From CAITZA01 sp937915285 (GTDB taxonomy: Bacteria; Desulfobacterota; Desulfomonilia; Desulfomonilales; Desulfomonilaceae): a stretch of DNA of 64,000 nt. This document shows positions 7,467 through 16,294 of the stretch, in pieces. A program made the position numbers and the translations under genes. The stretch spans positions 1 through 64,000 of the forward strand of contig DAISIV010000011.1 of assembly GCA_036821825.1 (NCBI GenBank), read 5' to 3'. Position 1 is the stretch's first letter; every line of letters begins with the position of its first letter. Below the pieces are notes generated by a model. That model was not told the origin of the DNA. It saw only the letters and a list, made by a program, of their open reading frames with translations, and did no database searches.

Positions 7467-8546
7467 ATGTCCGCCAAAACTCTCATGCGGGGAACGCATG
7501 TATTGGGTGAGGCTGCCATTCGATCTGGATGCAGGGCTTATTTTGGGTATCCTATCACTCCACAGAATGAGCTTCCAGAGTATATGGCGTCAGAATTCGC
7601 TAAACGGTCTGATGGAGTTTTTGTTCAGGCCGAAAGCGAAATAGCCTCTATTAATATGGTCATTGGAGCTTCGGCCACTGGCGCCCGGGTAATGACCTCC
7701 TCATCGAGCCCTGGTGTTAGTCTCAAGCAGGAAGGTATATCATACCTTGCAGCGATGGAGCTTCCGGCAGTCATAGTTAACATGATGCGTGGTGGCCCAG
7801 GCCTGGGCAACATAGCCCCTGCTCAGGGTGATTACTTTCAGGCGACCAGGGGTGGCGGTCATGGAGACTACCGTGTCATCGTCCTTTCCCCGGCCTATGG
7901 CCAGGAAATTGCCGACATGACAAGGCAGGCCTTCGATCTGGCCGACAAATACAGAACTCCGGTAATGATCCTTGGTGACGGCATGATGGGACAGATGATG
8001 GAGCCGGTCGTGTTCCCTGAACCAATTGATCCAGCCTCTCTGCCAGTCAAGGAATGGGCGCTTACCGGCGCAAAGGACCGACCAAGCAGGATCATCAGGT
8101 CATTGTGGCTTGATCCTCCAAAAGAGGAAGAACTCAACTGGCGTCTGATGAGAAAATATGAAGCCATCACCGAAGAGATATCCGATCAGGAAGCCTATCT
8201 GTGTGAGGATGCCGATATAGTCATAGTGGCCTATGGCACCGCTGCCCGAATTGCCAAGGGCGCTGTTCACAGGGTCAGAAGCCATGGCGTCAAGGCCGGT
8301 CTATACCGACCCAAGACCCTATGGCCGTTCCCCGGTAGCTTGCTAGCCTCGATGAGCAGGGACCTCGACAACATAGTTGTTTTCGAGATGAGCGCCGGTC
8401 AGATGGTTGAGGATGTGAGGCTGTCGGTTGAGGGTAAATGCCCTGTCACATTCTACGGTCGTCCCGGTGGTGTGGTTTCGACACCGGAGGAGATATCAGG
8501 AGTGCTCACCAGTGTTAGCGCTGGAAAAGCTAAAAAAAGCGCCTGA
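7467..8546 (+). CDS. vorB: 2-oxoacid:ferredoxin oxidoreductase alpha subunit (VorB/KorA type)
   Basis: A 359-residue alpha subunit. These enzymes convert a 2-oxoacid plus CoA to acyl-CoA and CO2 and reduce ferredoxin. The N-terminal pyrimidine-binding domain shows GYPITPQNELPEYMA (the Pro-Ile-Thr-Pro motif), FVQAESEIASINMVIGA with the TPP-activating Glu, and SSSPGVSLKQEGISY. The C-terminal domain begins around DADIVIVAYGTAAR. The start at 7467 has GAGG 8 bases upstream; an in-frame TTG at 7446 is less likely. The short length and separate ferredoxin subunit fit branched-chain or 2-oxoglutarate enzymes rather than pyruvate ones; VorB is the best name, but the substrate is inferred. Confidence 0.85.
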   Translation: MSAKTLMRGTHVLGEAAIRSGCRAYFGYPITPQNELPEYMASEFAKRSDGVFVQAESEIASINMVIGASATGARVMTSSSSPGVSLKQEGISYLAAMELPAVIVNMMRGGPGLGNIAPAQGDYFQATRGGGHGDYRVIVLSPAYGQEIADMTRQAFDLADKYRTPVMILGDGMMGQMMEPVVFPEPIDPASLPVKEWALTGAKDRPSRIIRSLWLDPPKEEELNWRLMRKYEAITEEISDQEAYLCEDADIVIVAYGTAARIAKGAVHRVRSHGVKAGLYRPKTLWPFPGSLLASMSRDLDNIVVFEMSAGQMVEDVRLSVEGKCPVTFYGRPGGVVSTPEEISGVLTSVSAGKAKKSA

Positions 8547-8622
8547 CGGCAAAATTGACAAAAACAAGCCAGAGTCACAAGGAATTTCTGTCTTTTCGCA
8601 TAGACATACGGGGGTCTTAGAC

Positions 8623-9360
8623 GTGAAGAAAATATTCAGCCGACCCAAATCGCTCAAAGATGTTCCTTTCCATTACTGCCCGGGATGCGGGCATAGTGTC
8701 ATTCACCGTCTGGTGTGTGAGGTAATCGATGAGTTGGGTATTCAGGACAGGACTATCGGTGTTCCACCGGCCGGATGCGCCGTGCTGGCCTACAACTATT
8801 TTGACGTAGACATGTGCGAAGCGCCTCACGGGCGTGCTGCGGCCGTGGCAACCGGTATAAAGCGCATGTTGCCTGATCATGTAGTGTTCACCTATCAGGG
8901 TGATGGGGATATAGCTGCAATCGGAACAGCGGAAACCATTCATGCGGCAAACCGCGGTGAGCGTGTGACCTGTATATTTGTGAACAATGCGGTATATGGT
9001 ATGACAGGCGGCCAGATGGCCCCCACAACATTACCCGGTCAGGTCACCACTACATCACCAGGTGGCAGAAAGCCACTGAGGGATGGAAACCCTCTCGACC
9101 TAAGCGCCATGCTGGCGTTGGCCGCAGGAAGCGTATTTATCGAACGGACCACAGTTGCAAACCCCAAAGGCGTCAACAGGACTAAAAAAGCCATAAGAAA
9201 AGCATTCCAGGCCCAATTGGATGATAAAGGCTTCTCGCTGGTGGAAGTTCTGTCTCCCTGTCCGACCAACTGGAAAATGAGCCCGGTCGATTCCATCACT
9301 TGGGTTGAAGAAACCATGTCAAAAATTTTCCCCATACAGGTGATCAAGGATGTCGCTTAA
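8623..9360 (+). CDS. 2-oxoacid:ferredoxin oxidoreductase beta subunit (TPP-binding)
   Basis: A 245-residue beta subunit that binds thiamine pyrophosphate. The GTG at 8623 has GGGGG 8 bases upstream; starts further up would read through the end of the alpha gene. It opens with the family motif FHYCPGCGHS, then VPPAGCAV, GRAAAVATGIKR, and the TPP/Mg signature GDGDIAAIGTAETIHA followed by NNAVYGMTGGQMAPTT. The gene lies 76 bases after the alpha gene and overlaps the gamma gene by 11 bases. Confidence 0.9.
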   Translation: MKKIFSRPKSLKDVPFHYCPGCGHSVIHRLVCEVIDELGIQDRTIGVPPAGCAVLAYNYFDVDMCEAPHGRAAAVATGIKRMLPDHVVFTYQGDGDIAAIGTAETIHAANRGERVTCIFVNNAVYGMTGGQMAPTTLPGQVTTTSPGGRKPLRDGNPLDLSAMLALAAGSVFIERTTVANPKGVNRTKKAIRKAFQAQLDDKGFSLVEVLSPCPTNWKMSPVDSITWVEETMSKIFPIQVIKDVA

Positions 9361-9895
9361 GATTATTTTTTCCGGTTTTGGTGGTCAGGGAGTGCTAATG
9401 ATGGGATATGTCCTGGCATACGCAGGTATGAATGAGGACAAGCATGTAACCTTCCTCCCGTCATACGGGGCTGAGGTGCGCGGAGGCACCGCAAACTGCA
9501 CTGTTGTGGTTTCCGATGAGGAAATAGCCTCTCCTATAGCTTCTTCACCCGAATTCGTAGTGGCAATGAATTATCCGTCAATGGTTAAGTATCAGAACAT
9601 GGTCAAATCCGGAGGCACCATGTTTTTGAACAGCGACCTTATAACTGAGGCGCCGTCTCGAGAGGATATAAACCTCTGCAAGGCCCCGGTCAATACCCTC
9701 GCCCACGACATGGGCGCAGACAGATCTCTCAACATGGTCATGCTAGGAATAGTTGCCGCCACCACCGGTATGGTTTCGAAAGAGGCCTTGCTACAGGCTA
9801 TAGAGAAGGTGTTGCAAGGGAAGAAACAGAGCCTGATCGACATGAACCAGAAGGCGCTGGAAGCCGGTATGAAATATGTGGCAGACAACCAATAG
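9350..9895 (+). CDS. 2-oxoacid:ferredoxin oxidoreductase gamma subunit
   Basis: A 181-residue gamma subunit of the Rossmann-like catalytic domain III that contributes to the CoA side of the active site. It opens with the diagnostic IIFSGFGGQGVLMMG, followed by PSYGAEVRGGTANC, which is conserved in KorC/VorA-like subunits. Length and motifs are complete. Its start lies inside the beta gene (11-base overlap), so translation is probably coupled. A 46-base gap separates it from the ACT-domain gene. Confidence 0.9.
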   Translation: MSLKIIFSGFGGQGVLMMGYVLAYAGMNEDKHVTFLPSYGAEVRGGTANCTVVVSDEEIASPIASSPEFVVAMNYPSMVKYQNMVKSGGTMFLNSDLITEAPSREDINLCKAPVNTLAHDMGADRSLNMVMLGIVAATTGMVSKEALLQAIEKVLQGKKQSLIDMNQKALEAGMKYVADNQ

Positions 9896-9941
9896 ATAGA
9901 ACGATTGTTTCGGCGTTACATTATGTTTATGGGAGGCTACG

Positions 9942-10379
9942 ATGAAAACTGTTCAGGAGTTGGCAGTCGAGTTGAAAAACATACCTGGAGCCCTATCGGA
10001 CGTGGTAGAACTGCTATCCTCAACCGGAATCAATATACTCGGTCTCAGCGCCAAGGTCGAAGGTGAGGTGGGGCTGGCCAGCCTGGTATGTAATGACCCT
10101 TCCCGGGCGGCCAATGTGCTTGAGACCGCAGGATACAAACTGGGAACTCATGAGATTCTTGCAGTGGAGGTTCCCAATCACCCCGGCGCACTGAGCGCTA
10201 TTCTAAAACCCTTGAAAATGGCTTCCGTCAATGTGGAGAATATCTATTTCCTCAAAGGCTCCCTGGTGTTGGGGGCTGTCCAGATCCTCGCGCTCAGGGT
10301 CAATGACCTCGGCAAGGCCTCCAGGGCGCTATCCGAAGAGTGGATAAGACTGCTTGGAAATGAAGTTTATGATCTGTGA
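9942..10379 (+). CDS. Tandem ACT-domain protein
   Basis: A 145-residue protein made of two ACT domains (about 1-70 and 71-145), each opening with the ligand-loop pattern: VELKNIPGALSDVVELL and VEVPNHPGALSAILKPL. ACT domains bind small ligands, mostly amino acids, and regulate enzymes. It has no catalytic domain. A GGAGG site precedes the ATG. Its place behind an oxoacid oxidoreductase suggests that it senses an amino acid (for example a branched-chain one) whose oxoacid is the enzyme substrate; this is inference. Confidence 0.82.
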   Translation: MKTVQELAVELKNIPGALSDVVELLSSTGINILGLSAKVEGEVGLASLVCNDPSRAANVLETAGYKLGTHEILAVEVPNHPGALSAILKPLKMASVNVENIYFLKGSLVLGAVQILALRVNDLGKASRALSEEWIRLLGNEVYDL

Positions 10380-10406
10380 TCTCCCGTGATTTGATACTGA
10401 TGCATG

Positions 10407-10430
10407 GGCTCTTTTAAGAACAAAAGAGCC
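10407..10430. terminator. Hairpin between convergent genes
   Basis: GGCTCTTTT at 10407-10415 and AAAAGAGCC at 10422-10430 form a perfect 9-bp stem with a 6-base loop. It lies between the ACT gene and the convergent hydrolase gene. Neither side has a proper T run outside the stem, so it may be a weak bidirectional terminator or an mRNA-end stabilising hairpin. Confidence 0.45.
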
Positions 10431-10448
10431 TTGGCGGCGGCGGTAAAG

Positions 10449-11315
10449 TTATTTTCTTTCGGGGTTATGTCCCAGAGTCCTGTTCAGGAAATTCACCATC
10501 CTCTCAAAAGCGTCAAGCAAGGCAGGCTTCATATACCTGTTCTCCGTCCTCAGGTCATAATAGATGTTGAACATGTGCTTCTGGTCCGCGTAGATATTCA
10601 CCTCATACTGCCTCATGCTGGTTTTTAGGTTCCAAGCCAGTTCTTTGGCATATTTCACGTCGTAAACATCATCCTTTTCTCCGTGAAATATTTGGATGGG
10701 CGGCAGCCTGAATGGCTCATAGGGCATCACCCATGGCCATCCCCCGTAATTCCACACAACCGCTTTTATCCGTGGATCCTTGCAGGCGTATGCCAAAGCG
10801 GCGTTTGCAGGTTGCGAGAAACCCGACAGGGCTATCTTGGACCTGTCGACCCAAGGTGAAACTTCTAGAAAATTCACGGTAGCCCGAATGGTCTTTAAAT
10901 ACCACTGATTGCCAAAAAGCAGTTTGGCTCCCACTGCGCCCTGATTAAAACTACCGAGCATGTAGCCCGCTCCACGATCCCAGTCCCATGCGCCAGGAGT
11001 CATGTCCTCCGGGTAATTGGATGGATCGATCAACGCCACCACGTAATTACGGTCGGCCAGTAACTGGCAGTGCTCGTGATACTGCGCAATTTTTGTCCCG
11101 CCAACACCTACTCCCACAACCACCCCTGGAACAGGTCCCCTTAAGCCTGATCGTGGGAAAAACATGTAGACAGGCAGCCTGGAGTCCTTTTCAAGCGGTA
11201 TTTCAACCCTCAGGTAAGCCTCGGACTGTCCCGGGAAAAAGAACGTCAGCACAAACAGAGCCAATAATAAACGTGTAATGAATAGTAATGGGCTTGGTTT
11301 CAAGTATATCTCCAT
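10449..11315 (-). CDS. Exported alpha/beta hydrolase (dienelactone hydrolase-like)
   Basis: A 288-residue secreted serine hydrolase. The signal peptide (FITRLLLALFVLTFFF, cleavage near residue 33) is followed by an alpha/beta hydrolase core. The likely catalytic triad is Ser167 in the nucleophile elbow SGFSQPA, Asp215 or Asp216 in FHGEKDDVYD, and His247 in DQKHMF. The oxyanion region GVVVGVGVGGTK is glycine-rich. The fold matches dienelactone-hydrolase-like or prolyl-oligopeptidase-like esterases; the substrate is unknown. The elbow has Gln-Pro after Ser where Gly-Gly is usual. It stands alone and is divergent from icmF. Confidence 0.78.
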   Translation of the reverse strand: MEIYLKPSPLLFITRLLLALFVLTFFFPGQSEAYLRVEIPLEKDSRLPVYMFFPRSGLRGPVPGVVVGVGVGGTKIAQYHEHCQLLADRNYVVALIDPSNYPEDMTPGAWDWDRGAGYMLGSFNQGAVGAKLLFGNQWYLKTIRATVNFLEVSPWVDRSKIALSGFSQPANAALAYACKDPRIKAVVWNYGGWPWVMPYEPFRLPPIQIFHGEKDDVYDVKYAKELAWNLKTSMRQYEVNIYADQKHMFNIYYDLRTENRYMKPALLDAFERMVNFLNRTLGHNPERK

Positions 11316-11641
11316 TAGTTAGGGTGAACCGTTATCAACGCTCCCAAAGGTTTGCGGCATCGGTCTCTAACCTTAGCGCAAAACATGAGATTAAACTGTC
11401 ATGTTATTGATTTCTTATATAAAAATATCATTAAAATCAATTATTGTCAAGTAATTCAATATTGTTACCGTGTATCAGGCTTTAGTCAATATTGTTGAAA
11501 AGCGTCCCGAAAAATATTACTATGAAAGGGTGTCGATCTTGGATTAATACCCCCAAACAAATCATCAATTCGTCAGGTCACCAGTGGGATTACGCGGATT
11601 CTGTTAAACGATGACCGGCCAGTCTCTTGCCAGGAGGCATC
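11316..11641. other. Intergenic region upstream of icmF
   Basis: An AT-rich divergent intergenic region of 326 bases with no credible gene. Its middle holds three copies of an 11-base motif (see 11437-11496). The last bases carry the AGGAGG site of icmF. Confidence 0.6.
11437..11496. repeat. Repeated 11-base motif, possible operator
   Basis: TCAATATTGTT occurs exactly twice, at 11456-11466 and 11486-11496 (30 bases apart), and a near copy, TCAATTATTGT, lies at 11437-11447. The motif contains the palindromic core AATATT. Its position between the divergent hydrolase and icmF genes suggests a regulator binding array. AT-rich sequence makes chance repeats more likely, so confidence is modest. 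Confidence 0.35.
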
Positions 11642-14600
11642 ATGGATAACTTCGCAAAGCCTTATCAGCCAAAGAACAGGGTAAGGGTCGTAACAGCAGC
11701 TTCATTATTTGATGGGCATGACGCGGCTATCAACATCATGCGCAGGATATTGCAGGCTTCGGGCGCAGAAGTCATTCACCTTGGTCATAACCGATCTGTC
11801 ACGGAGGTAGTAACAGCGGCGGTTCAGGAGGACGCCCAGGCCATAGGTCTTAGTTCATATCAGGGCGGACACGTCGAGTATTTCAAATACACTGTTGATC
11901 TCCTGAAACAGTTCGGCAGCACCCATGTCCGAGTTTTCGGTGGCGGTGGCGGGGTTATAGTGCCTGAAGAAATTCGTGAGCTTGAAGCTTACGGGGTCAC
12001 GAAGATATTTAGTCCGGAAGACGGCAGGAAGTATGGACTGCAGGGCATGATAAACCAGTTCATAGAGATGTCGGATTTCCCCGTGTCCGACGGGCGTCTC
12101 GAATGCGACCCCAGGGAAATCTCTCCCGCCAAATGGCGTGATATATCCCGACTGATATCCTGTATTGAGGTGGCCAAGGAAAAGGGGCCGGACTGCATCA
12201 ATGAAGTCATGGGGGCTGTTGAGTCTGCAAAAACCGACAAAATCATCCCAGTGCTCGGCATAACAGGCACAGGAGGAGCAGGTAAGTCGTCTCTGACGGA
12301 CGAAATTGTTCTTCGCTTCCTCAATGATCAGAAGGATAAGACTGTAGGAATAATTTCCGTTGATCCCACCAGGCGAAAGACAGGAGGGGCCCTGCTCGGT
12401 GATAGAATAAGGATGAACTCGATCCATACCGATCGTGTTTATTACCGATCCATGGCGACCAGAAGCCAGGGGATGGAAATCCCGAATCACATGGCCGAAT
12501 CTATTGAGGCCCTAAAGGCGGCCGGGTTCGATTTCATCGTGGTCGAGACAGCCGGAATAGGGCAGGGTGATGCGGCCATTGTGCCGCTCGTCGATGTTTC
12601 TCTATACGTAATGACATCCGAGTTCGGAGCCCAAAGCCAACTCGAGAAAATTGATATGCTTGATTTTGCTGACCTCATCGCTGTTAACAAATTTGATCGA
12701 CAGGGTTCTGAAGACGCAATTCATGACGTCCGAAAGCAGGTTCAGCGTAACAGGGCCGATTTCTCAAGGGCTCCCGAAGACTTCCCCGTCTATGGATCAA
12801 TAGCCTCCAGGTTCAATGACGATGGTGTAACCGGTCTTTATTCGGCTATAGTTGAAGCATGTGTTGAAAAGACTGGAGTCGAATGGCGCACTTCATGCCG
12901 TCCCACTCCCGACAAGAAGCCCTCATCCAAGACCATTATCATACCGATTGAACGGGCGGGCTATCTTTCCGAGATATCGGACACTGTCAGAAAATATCAT
13001 CGCTGGGGATCAGATCAGTCGGAACTTGTCAGGAGACTATGGCATCTCGATGAAGTGGAAAAGGAGTTGCTGTTCGGCGGAGGATGTGATTCCACCGATG
13101 CGCTCAAGGGTATCAAGTGTCTGCAGGAGGATATAGAAAAGAAGCTCGATCCCAGGGCCTTGAGGCTTATTGGCGAATGGGAGGACATTAGGCAGGCATA
13201 CTCAGGCGATGACTATGTCTTTGAAGTTAGAGGCAGAAAGATCCCGACAAAATTGAAGATCAAGACGTTGAGTGGGACCATGATGCCTCGCGTCTCATTG
13301 CCCAAATTCACCGACCAGGGCGAACTCCTGCGCTGGAGACTGAAAGAGAATCTTCCTGGTTTGTTTCCTTACACTGCCGGTGTTTTTCCTTTCAAACGCC
13401 AGGATGAGGATCCAACCCGTATGTTCGCGGGAGAAGGTGATCCATTCAGGACCAACCGCCGATTCAAGTACCTGTCTGCAAACAGCCCCGCCAAAAGGCT
13501 CTCTACAGCTTTTGACTCAGTGACTCTCTATGGACGTGATCCTGACGAGAGACCGGACATCTACGGAAAGATAGGCACCTCCGGTGTCTCTATCTGCACC
13601 CTGGACGATGTGAAGGTCCTTTATTCGGGTTTCGACTTGAGCGCACCCAATAACTCGGTTTCAATGACTATTAACGGACCGGCCCCCATAATGCTGGCCA
13701 TGTTCTTCAACACTGCCATTGATCAGAAACTCGATAGTTTCAGGGAAGAGACTGGCAGTGAACCCACTGCCGAACAAAGGGCAAGGATTAAGGCAGATGT
13801 GCTCAGTTCCGTCAGGGGGACCGTTCAGGCGGACATACTCAAGGAAGATCAGGGGCAGAACACGTGCATATTCTCTACTGATTTCTCACTAAAAATGATG
13901 GGAGACATTCAGGAGTATTTTATTAAGAACAACGTCCGGAATTTCTATTCTGTTTCCATATCCGGATATCACATCGCCGAGGCCGGCGCCAATCCCATCA
14001 CACAACTCGCGTTTACACTAGCTAACGGTTTTACATATGTTGAATACTATCTGTCGCGTGGAATGAAAATAGATGATTTTGCGCCAAACCTGAGCTTCTT
14101 CTTCTCAAATGGTCTTGAGCCTGAATACAGCGTCATAGGCAGAGTAGCGCGACGGATCTGGGCTATCGCCATGCGCGACAAGTATAGTGGTAATGAGAGA
14201 TCCCAAAAACTAAAATACCACATTCAGACTAGCGGAAGATCGCTCCATGCGCAGGAAATCCAGTTCAACGACATAAGAACTACTCTGCAGGCCTTGATTG
14301 CAATCTATGACAACTGTAATTCATTGCACACCAATTCCTATGACGAGGCCATAACAACGCCGAGCGAAGAATCCGTGAGGCGTGCCCTTGCCATTCAGCT
14401 AATCATAAACAAGGAATGGGGAATCGCCAAATGTGACAATTTCAACCAGGGAAGCTTCATTCTGGAAGAACTCACCGATCTGGTTGAAGAAGCGGTACTC
14501 ACCGAGTTTGACAGGATTTCACAGAGAGGTGGAGTGCTGGGCGCCATGGAAACCGGATACCAGCGAACCAAAATCCAGGATGAGTCTCTCCACTACGAAA

Positions 14601-14917
14601 CCCTTAAGTCCACCGGAGATTATCCCATCATCGGGGTCAACACATTCCTCAAAGAAAACGCTTTCGAACTCGAACTCACTGCGGTCGAACTTGCCAGAGG
14701 AACGGAGCAGGAAAAACAGTCGCAGCTCAACAGGCTGAAGGAATTCCAGGCCAGGAATTCAGACAAAGCGCCTGAAGCTCTTGAAAGGCTTTTCAGGGCG
14801 GCGCAATCAGGTGAAAACCTCTTTGAAGAACTCATGGAAACCACAAAATACTGCTCTTTGGGCCAGATTTCCGACACGTTGTATCGAGCGGGAGGTCAGT
14901 ATAGAAGGAATATGTAG
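11642..14917 (+). CDS. icmF: Fused isobutyryl-CoA mutase/GTPase IcmF
   Basis: A 1091-residue adenosylcobalamin enzyme that joins, in one chain, a B12-binding domain (about 10-145; DGHDAA with the cobalt-ligand His26), a MeaB-like G-protein chaperone (about 200-415; P-loop GTGGAGKSS with Lys215, NKFD at 349-352) and an acyl-CoA mutase TIM barrel (about 540-1090). It interconverts isobutyryl-CoA and butyryl-CoA by carbon-skeleton rearrangement. In the active-site segment YTAGVFPFKR the usual methylmalonyl-CoA mutase Tyr is replaced by Phe (about 582), which points to a non-carboxylated substrate. The ATG at 11642 has AGGAGG directly upstream. Length and domain order are normal for IcmF. It could serve branched-chain or butyrate oxidation alongside the VorB-type operon. 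Confidence 0.92.
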   Translation: MDNFAKPYQPKNRVRVVTAASLFDGHDAAINIMRRILQASGAEVIHLGHNRSVTEVVTAAVQEDAQAIGLSSYQGGHVEYFKYTVDLLKQFGSTHVRVFGGGGGVIVPEEIRELEAYGVTKIFSPEDGRKYGLQGMINQFIEMSDFPVSDGRLECDPREISPAKWRDISRLISCIEVAKEKGPDCINEVMGAVESAKTDKIIPVLGITGTGGAGKSSLTDEIVLRFLNDQKDKTVGIISVDPTRRKTGGALLGDRIRMNSIHTDRVYYRSMATRSQGMEIPNHMAESIEALKAAGFDFIVVETAGIGQGDAAIVPLVDVSLYVMTSEFGAQSQLEKIDMLDFADLIAVNKFDRQGSEDAIHDVRKQVQRNRADFSRAPEDFPVYGSIASRFNDDGVTGLYSAIVEACVEKTGVEWRTSCRPTPDKKPSSKTIIIPIERAGYLSEISDTVRKYHRWGSDQSELVRRLWHLDEVEKELLFGGGCDSTDALKGIKCLQEDIEKKLDPRALRLIGEWEDIRQAYSGDDYVFEVRGRKIPTKLKIKTLSGTMMPRVSLPKFTDQGELLRWRLKENLPGLFPYTAGVFPFKRQDEDPTRMFAGEGDPFRTNRRFKYLSANSPAKRLSTAFDSVTLYGRDPDERPDIYGKIGTSGVSICTLDDVKVLYSGFDLSAPNNSVSMTINGPAPIMLAMFFNTAIDQKLDSFREETGSEPTAEQRARIKADVLSSVRGTVQADILKEDQGQNTCIFSTDFSLKMMGDIQEYFIKNNVRNFYSVSISGYHIAEAGANPITQLAFTLANGFTYVEYYLSRGMKIDDFAPNLSFFFSNGLEPEYSVIGRVARRIWAIAMRDKYSGNERSQKLKYHIQTSGRSLHAQEIQFNDIRTTLQALIAIYDNCNSLHTNSYDEAITTPSEESVRRALAIQLIINKEWGIAKCDNFNQGSFILEELTDLVEEAVLTEFDRISQRGGVLGAMETGYQRTKIQDESLHYETLKSTGDYPIIGVNTFLKENAFELELTAVELARGTEQEKQSQLNRLKEFQARNSDKAPEALERLFRAAQSGENLFEELMETTKYCSLGQISDTLYRAGGQYRRNM

Positions 14918-14950
14918 ATCAGCGCGAGGAATAGAATAAATATTGGAAGC

Positions 14951-16294
14951 TCAGAATTCGGGAGTCAGGCGCCATGAGTTGGTTTCCAGCGGGACGTCCT
15001 GACCCTCCGGATTCTCGGCTATCATTACTGTCCTGGCTTCTGTAGCGCGACCGCTCGGTTTATGGACAAGCCGCAATTTACAGGTGCCGGGAGGTAGGCT
15101 AAGCATTCCATAATACGAGCCGTTTTCGTCAGTAGGCACTTCCATGCAATCCCGCCAGGGACTCTGAGAAACCTGTACCGTCACAACAGAATTCGGTATG
15201 TCCGGGAATCCACCTGTAAAGGTCACAGTCTCTCCCGAAATGCTTGCCATTAAAGTACTCCGGACCTCAGAACGGTCCAGCGGAAGATCATGCCTTCTCG
15301 AAACCTTCGAATACAGGCTTTCCCTAATCTTCCTGTTATACCTCTTGTCTAGAGTCTTATAGGGAGCCGAGAAGGGGTTGTTCAACTTGATGGCCTCGTT
15401 CCAGTCGAATGCCAGATTAATTCCTGCCATCAACGTAAAATGTTCGCCCCACGAACTGTCTCTGCCATACTGAAAGTTTGCGTTCAGCATCCCGTCGCGT
15501 GAATTGACGGCTATTGAAGCCTTATGTCCCGTAAGATTGGTGTTTGTTGCCCGGTAACTGTGCGCCTGACCTTCCAGACGAATATCAAAATAAGGAAACA
15601 CCGGTGGAGCCAGAAACGACACACGGATGTCGCCTCCTGCCGGAAGGGATTCCCTGAAGAGGGAAACGCCCTCTTTCATGAGCGTCTGGCGCACGTTTAT
15701 AGGGATGTAGGCGTTCGCATTGATACGCAGATCCGAGAAATAACCGGGAAGTGATGAAAGTTCCAGCCCTATAACTGTCTCCCTGAGGTACTCGCCCTGC
15801 ATCCTTCTTGGACGAACCCAATCGTGAAAAGCGTGAAAACCAACCATAGTCTCAGAAGTTAGAAGTGTCCTGATCCCCGCGCCCATGGAAAAACTCTCCC
15901 GGCCTGAGTCGAGGGAAATTCTCGGCGAAAGAAAAACGCTCTTGTCGTTCCAAACTTTTAATGGCTGAAAATAGTCCAGTTTGAACGTAGCGGAACTGTT
16001 CCATTGATCCCAACCGGCATCCAGTTCAAGTCCCCGGTGAATATTGGACGGAAGAGCAAAACTTAAACCGTAGTTTATTGTTCGCGGGATGTAAGGCTCC
16101 CACCTATCATTAGTCTTCGGTCTCTGAATCGGGTTGACAAACTGCATCCCCACATAGGGTATCTCAACTTCATGCGGGTTGAAAACCTTGGATTTGTTCC
16201 TAGAGGAACTCTCGACTTCTCCTGCACAAAGCAATAGCAACAAGAAACAGGCAAAAAGAACCATATTAATTGATCTATTACTTAGTGTTTTCAT
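14951..16294 (-). CDS. Inverse-autotransporter-like outer-membrane protein
   Basis: A 447-residue protein with a signal peptide (INMVLFACFLLLLLCAG) and a region, about 70-310, that resembles the intimin/invasin-type inverse autotransporter barrel: FLSPRISLDSGRESFSMGAG with GIRTLL, VGFHAFHDW, GEYLRETVIGLEL, LRINANAYIPI and a closing FTLMAGINLAFDW. After a short linker comes one Ig-like or carboxypeptidase-regulatory-like beta domain (about 345-440; SISGETVTFTGGFPDIPN, DENGSYYGMLSLPPGTCKL). Inverse autotransporters normally display long adhesive passengers; here the passenger is one domain. The family call rests on pattern only. It converges on icmF with 33 bases between the stops. Confidence 0.6.
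   Translation of the reverse strand: MKTLSNRSINMVLFACFLLLLLCAGEVESSSRNKSKVFNPHEVEIPYVGMQFVNPIQRPKTNDRWEPYIPRTINYGLSFALPSNIHRGLELDAGWDQWNSSATFKLDYFQPLKVWNDKSVFLSPRISLDSGRESFSMGAGIRTLLTSETMVGFHAFHDWVRPRRMQGEYLRETVIGLELSSLPGYFSDLRINANAYIPINVRQTLMKEGVSLFRESLPAGGDIRVSFLAPPVFPYFDIRLEGQAHSYRATNTNLTGHKASIAVNSRDGMLNANFQYGRDSSWGEHFTLMAGINLAFDWNEAIKLNNPFSAPYKTLDKRYNRKIRESLYSKVSRRHDLPLDRSEVRSTLMASISGETVTFTGGFPDIPNSVVTVQVSQSPWRDCMEVPTDENGSYYGMLSLPPGTCKLRLVHKPSGRATEARTVMIAENPEGQDVPLETNSWRLTPEF

Noticed and set aside
10407..10430. Calling this hairpin a strong terminator
   Set aside because: Stem is perfect but neither strand has a T run outside the stem; recorded only with modest confidence.
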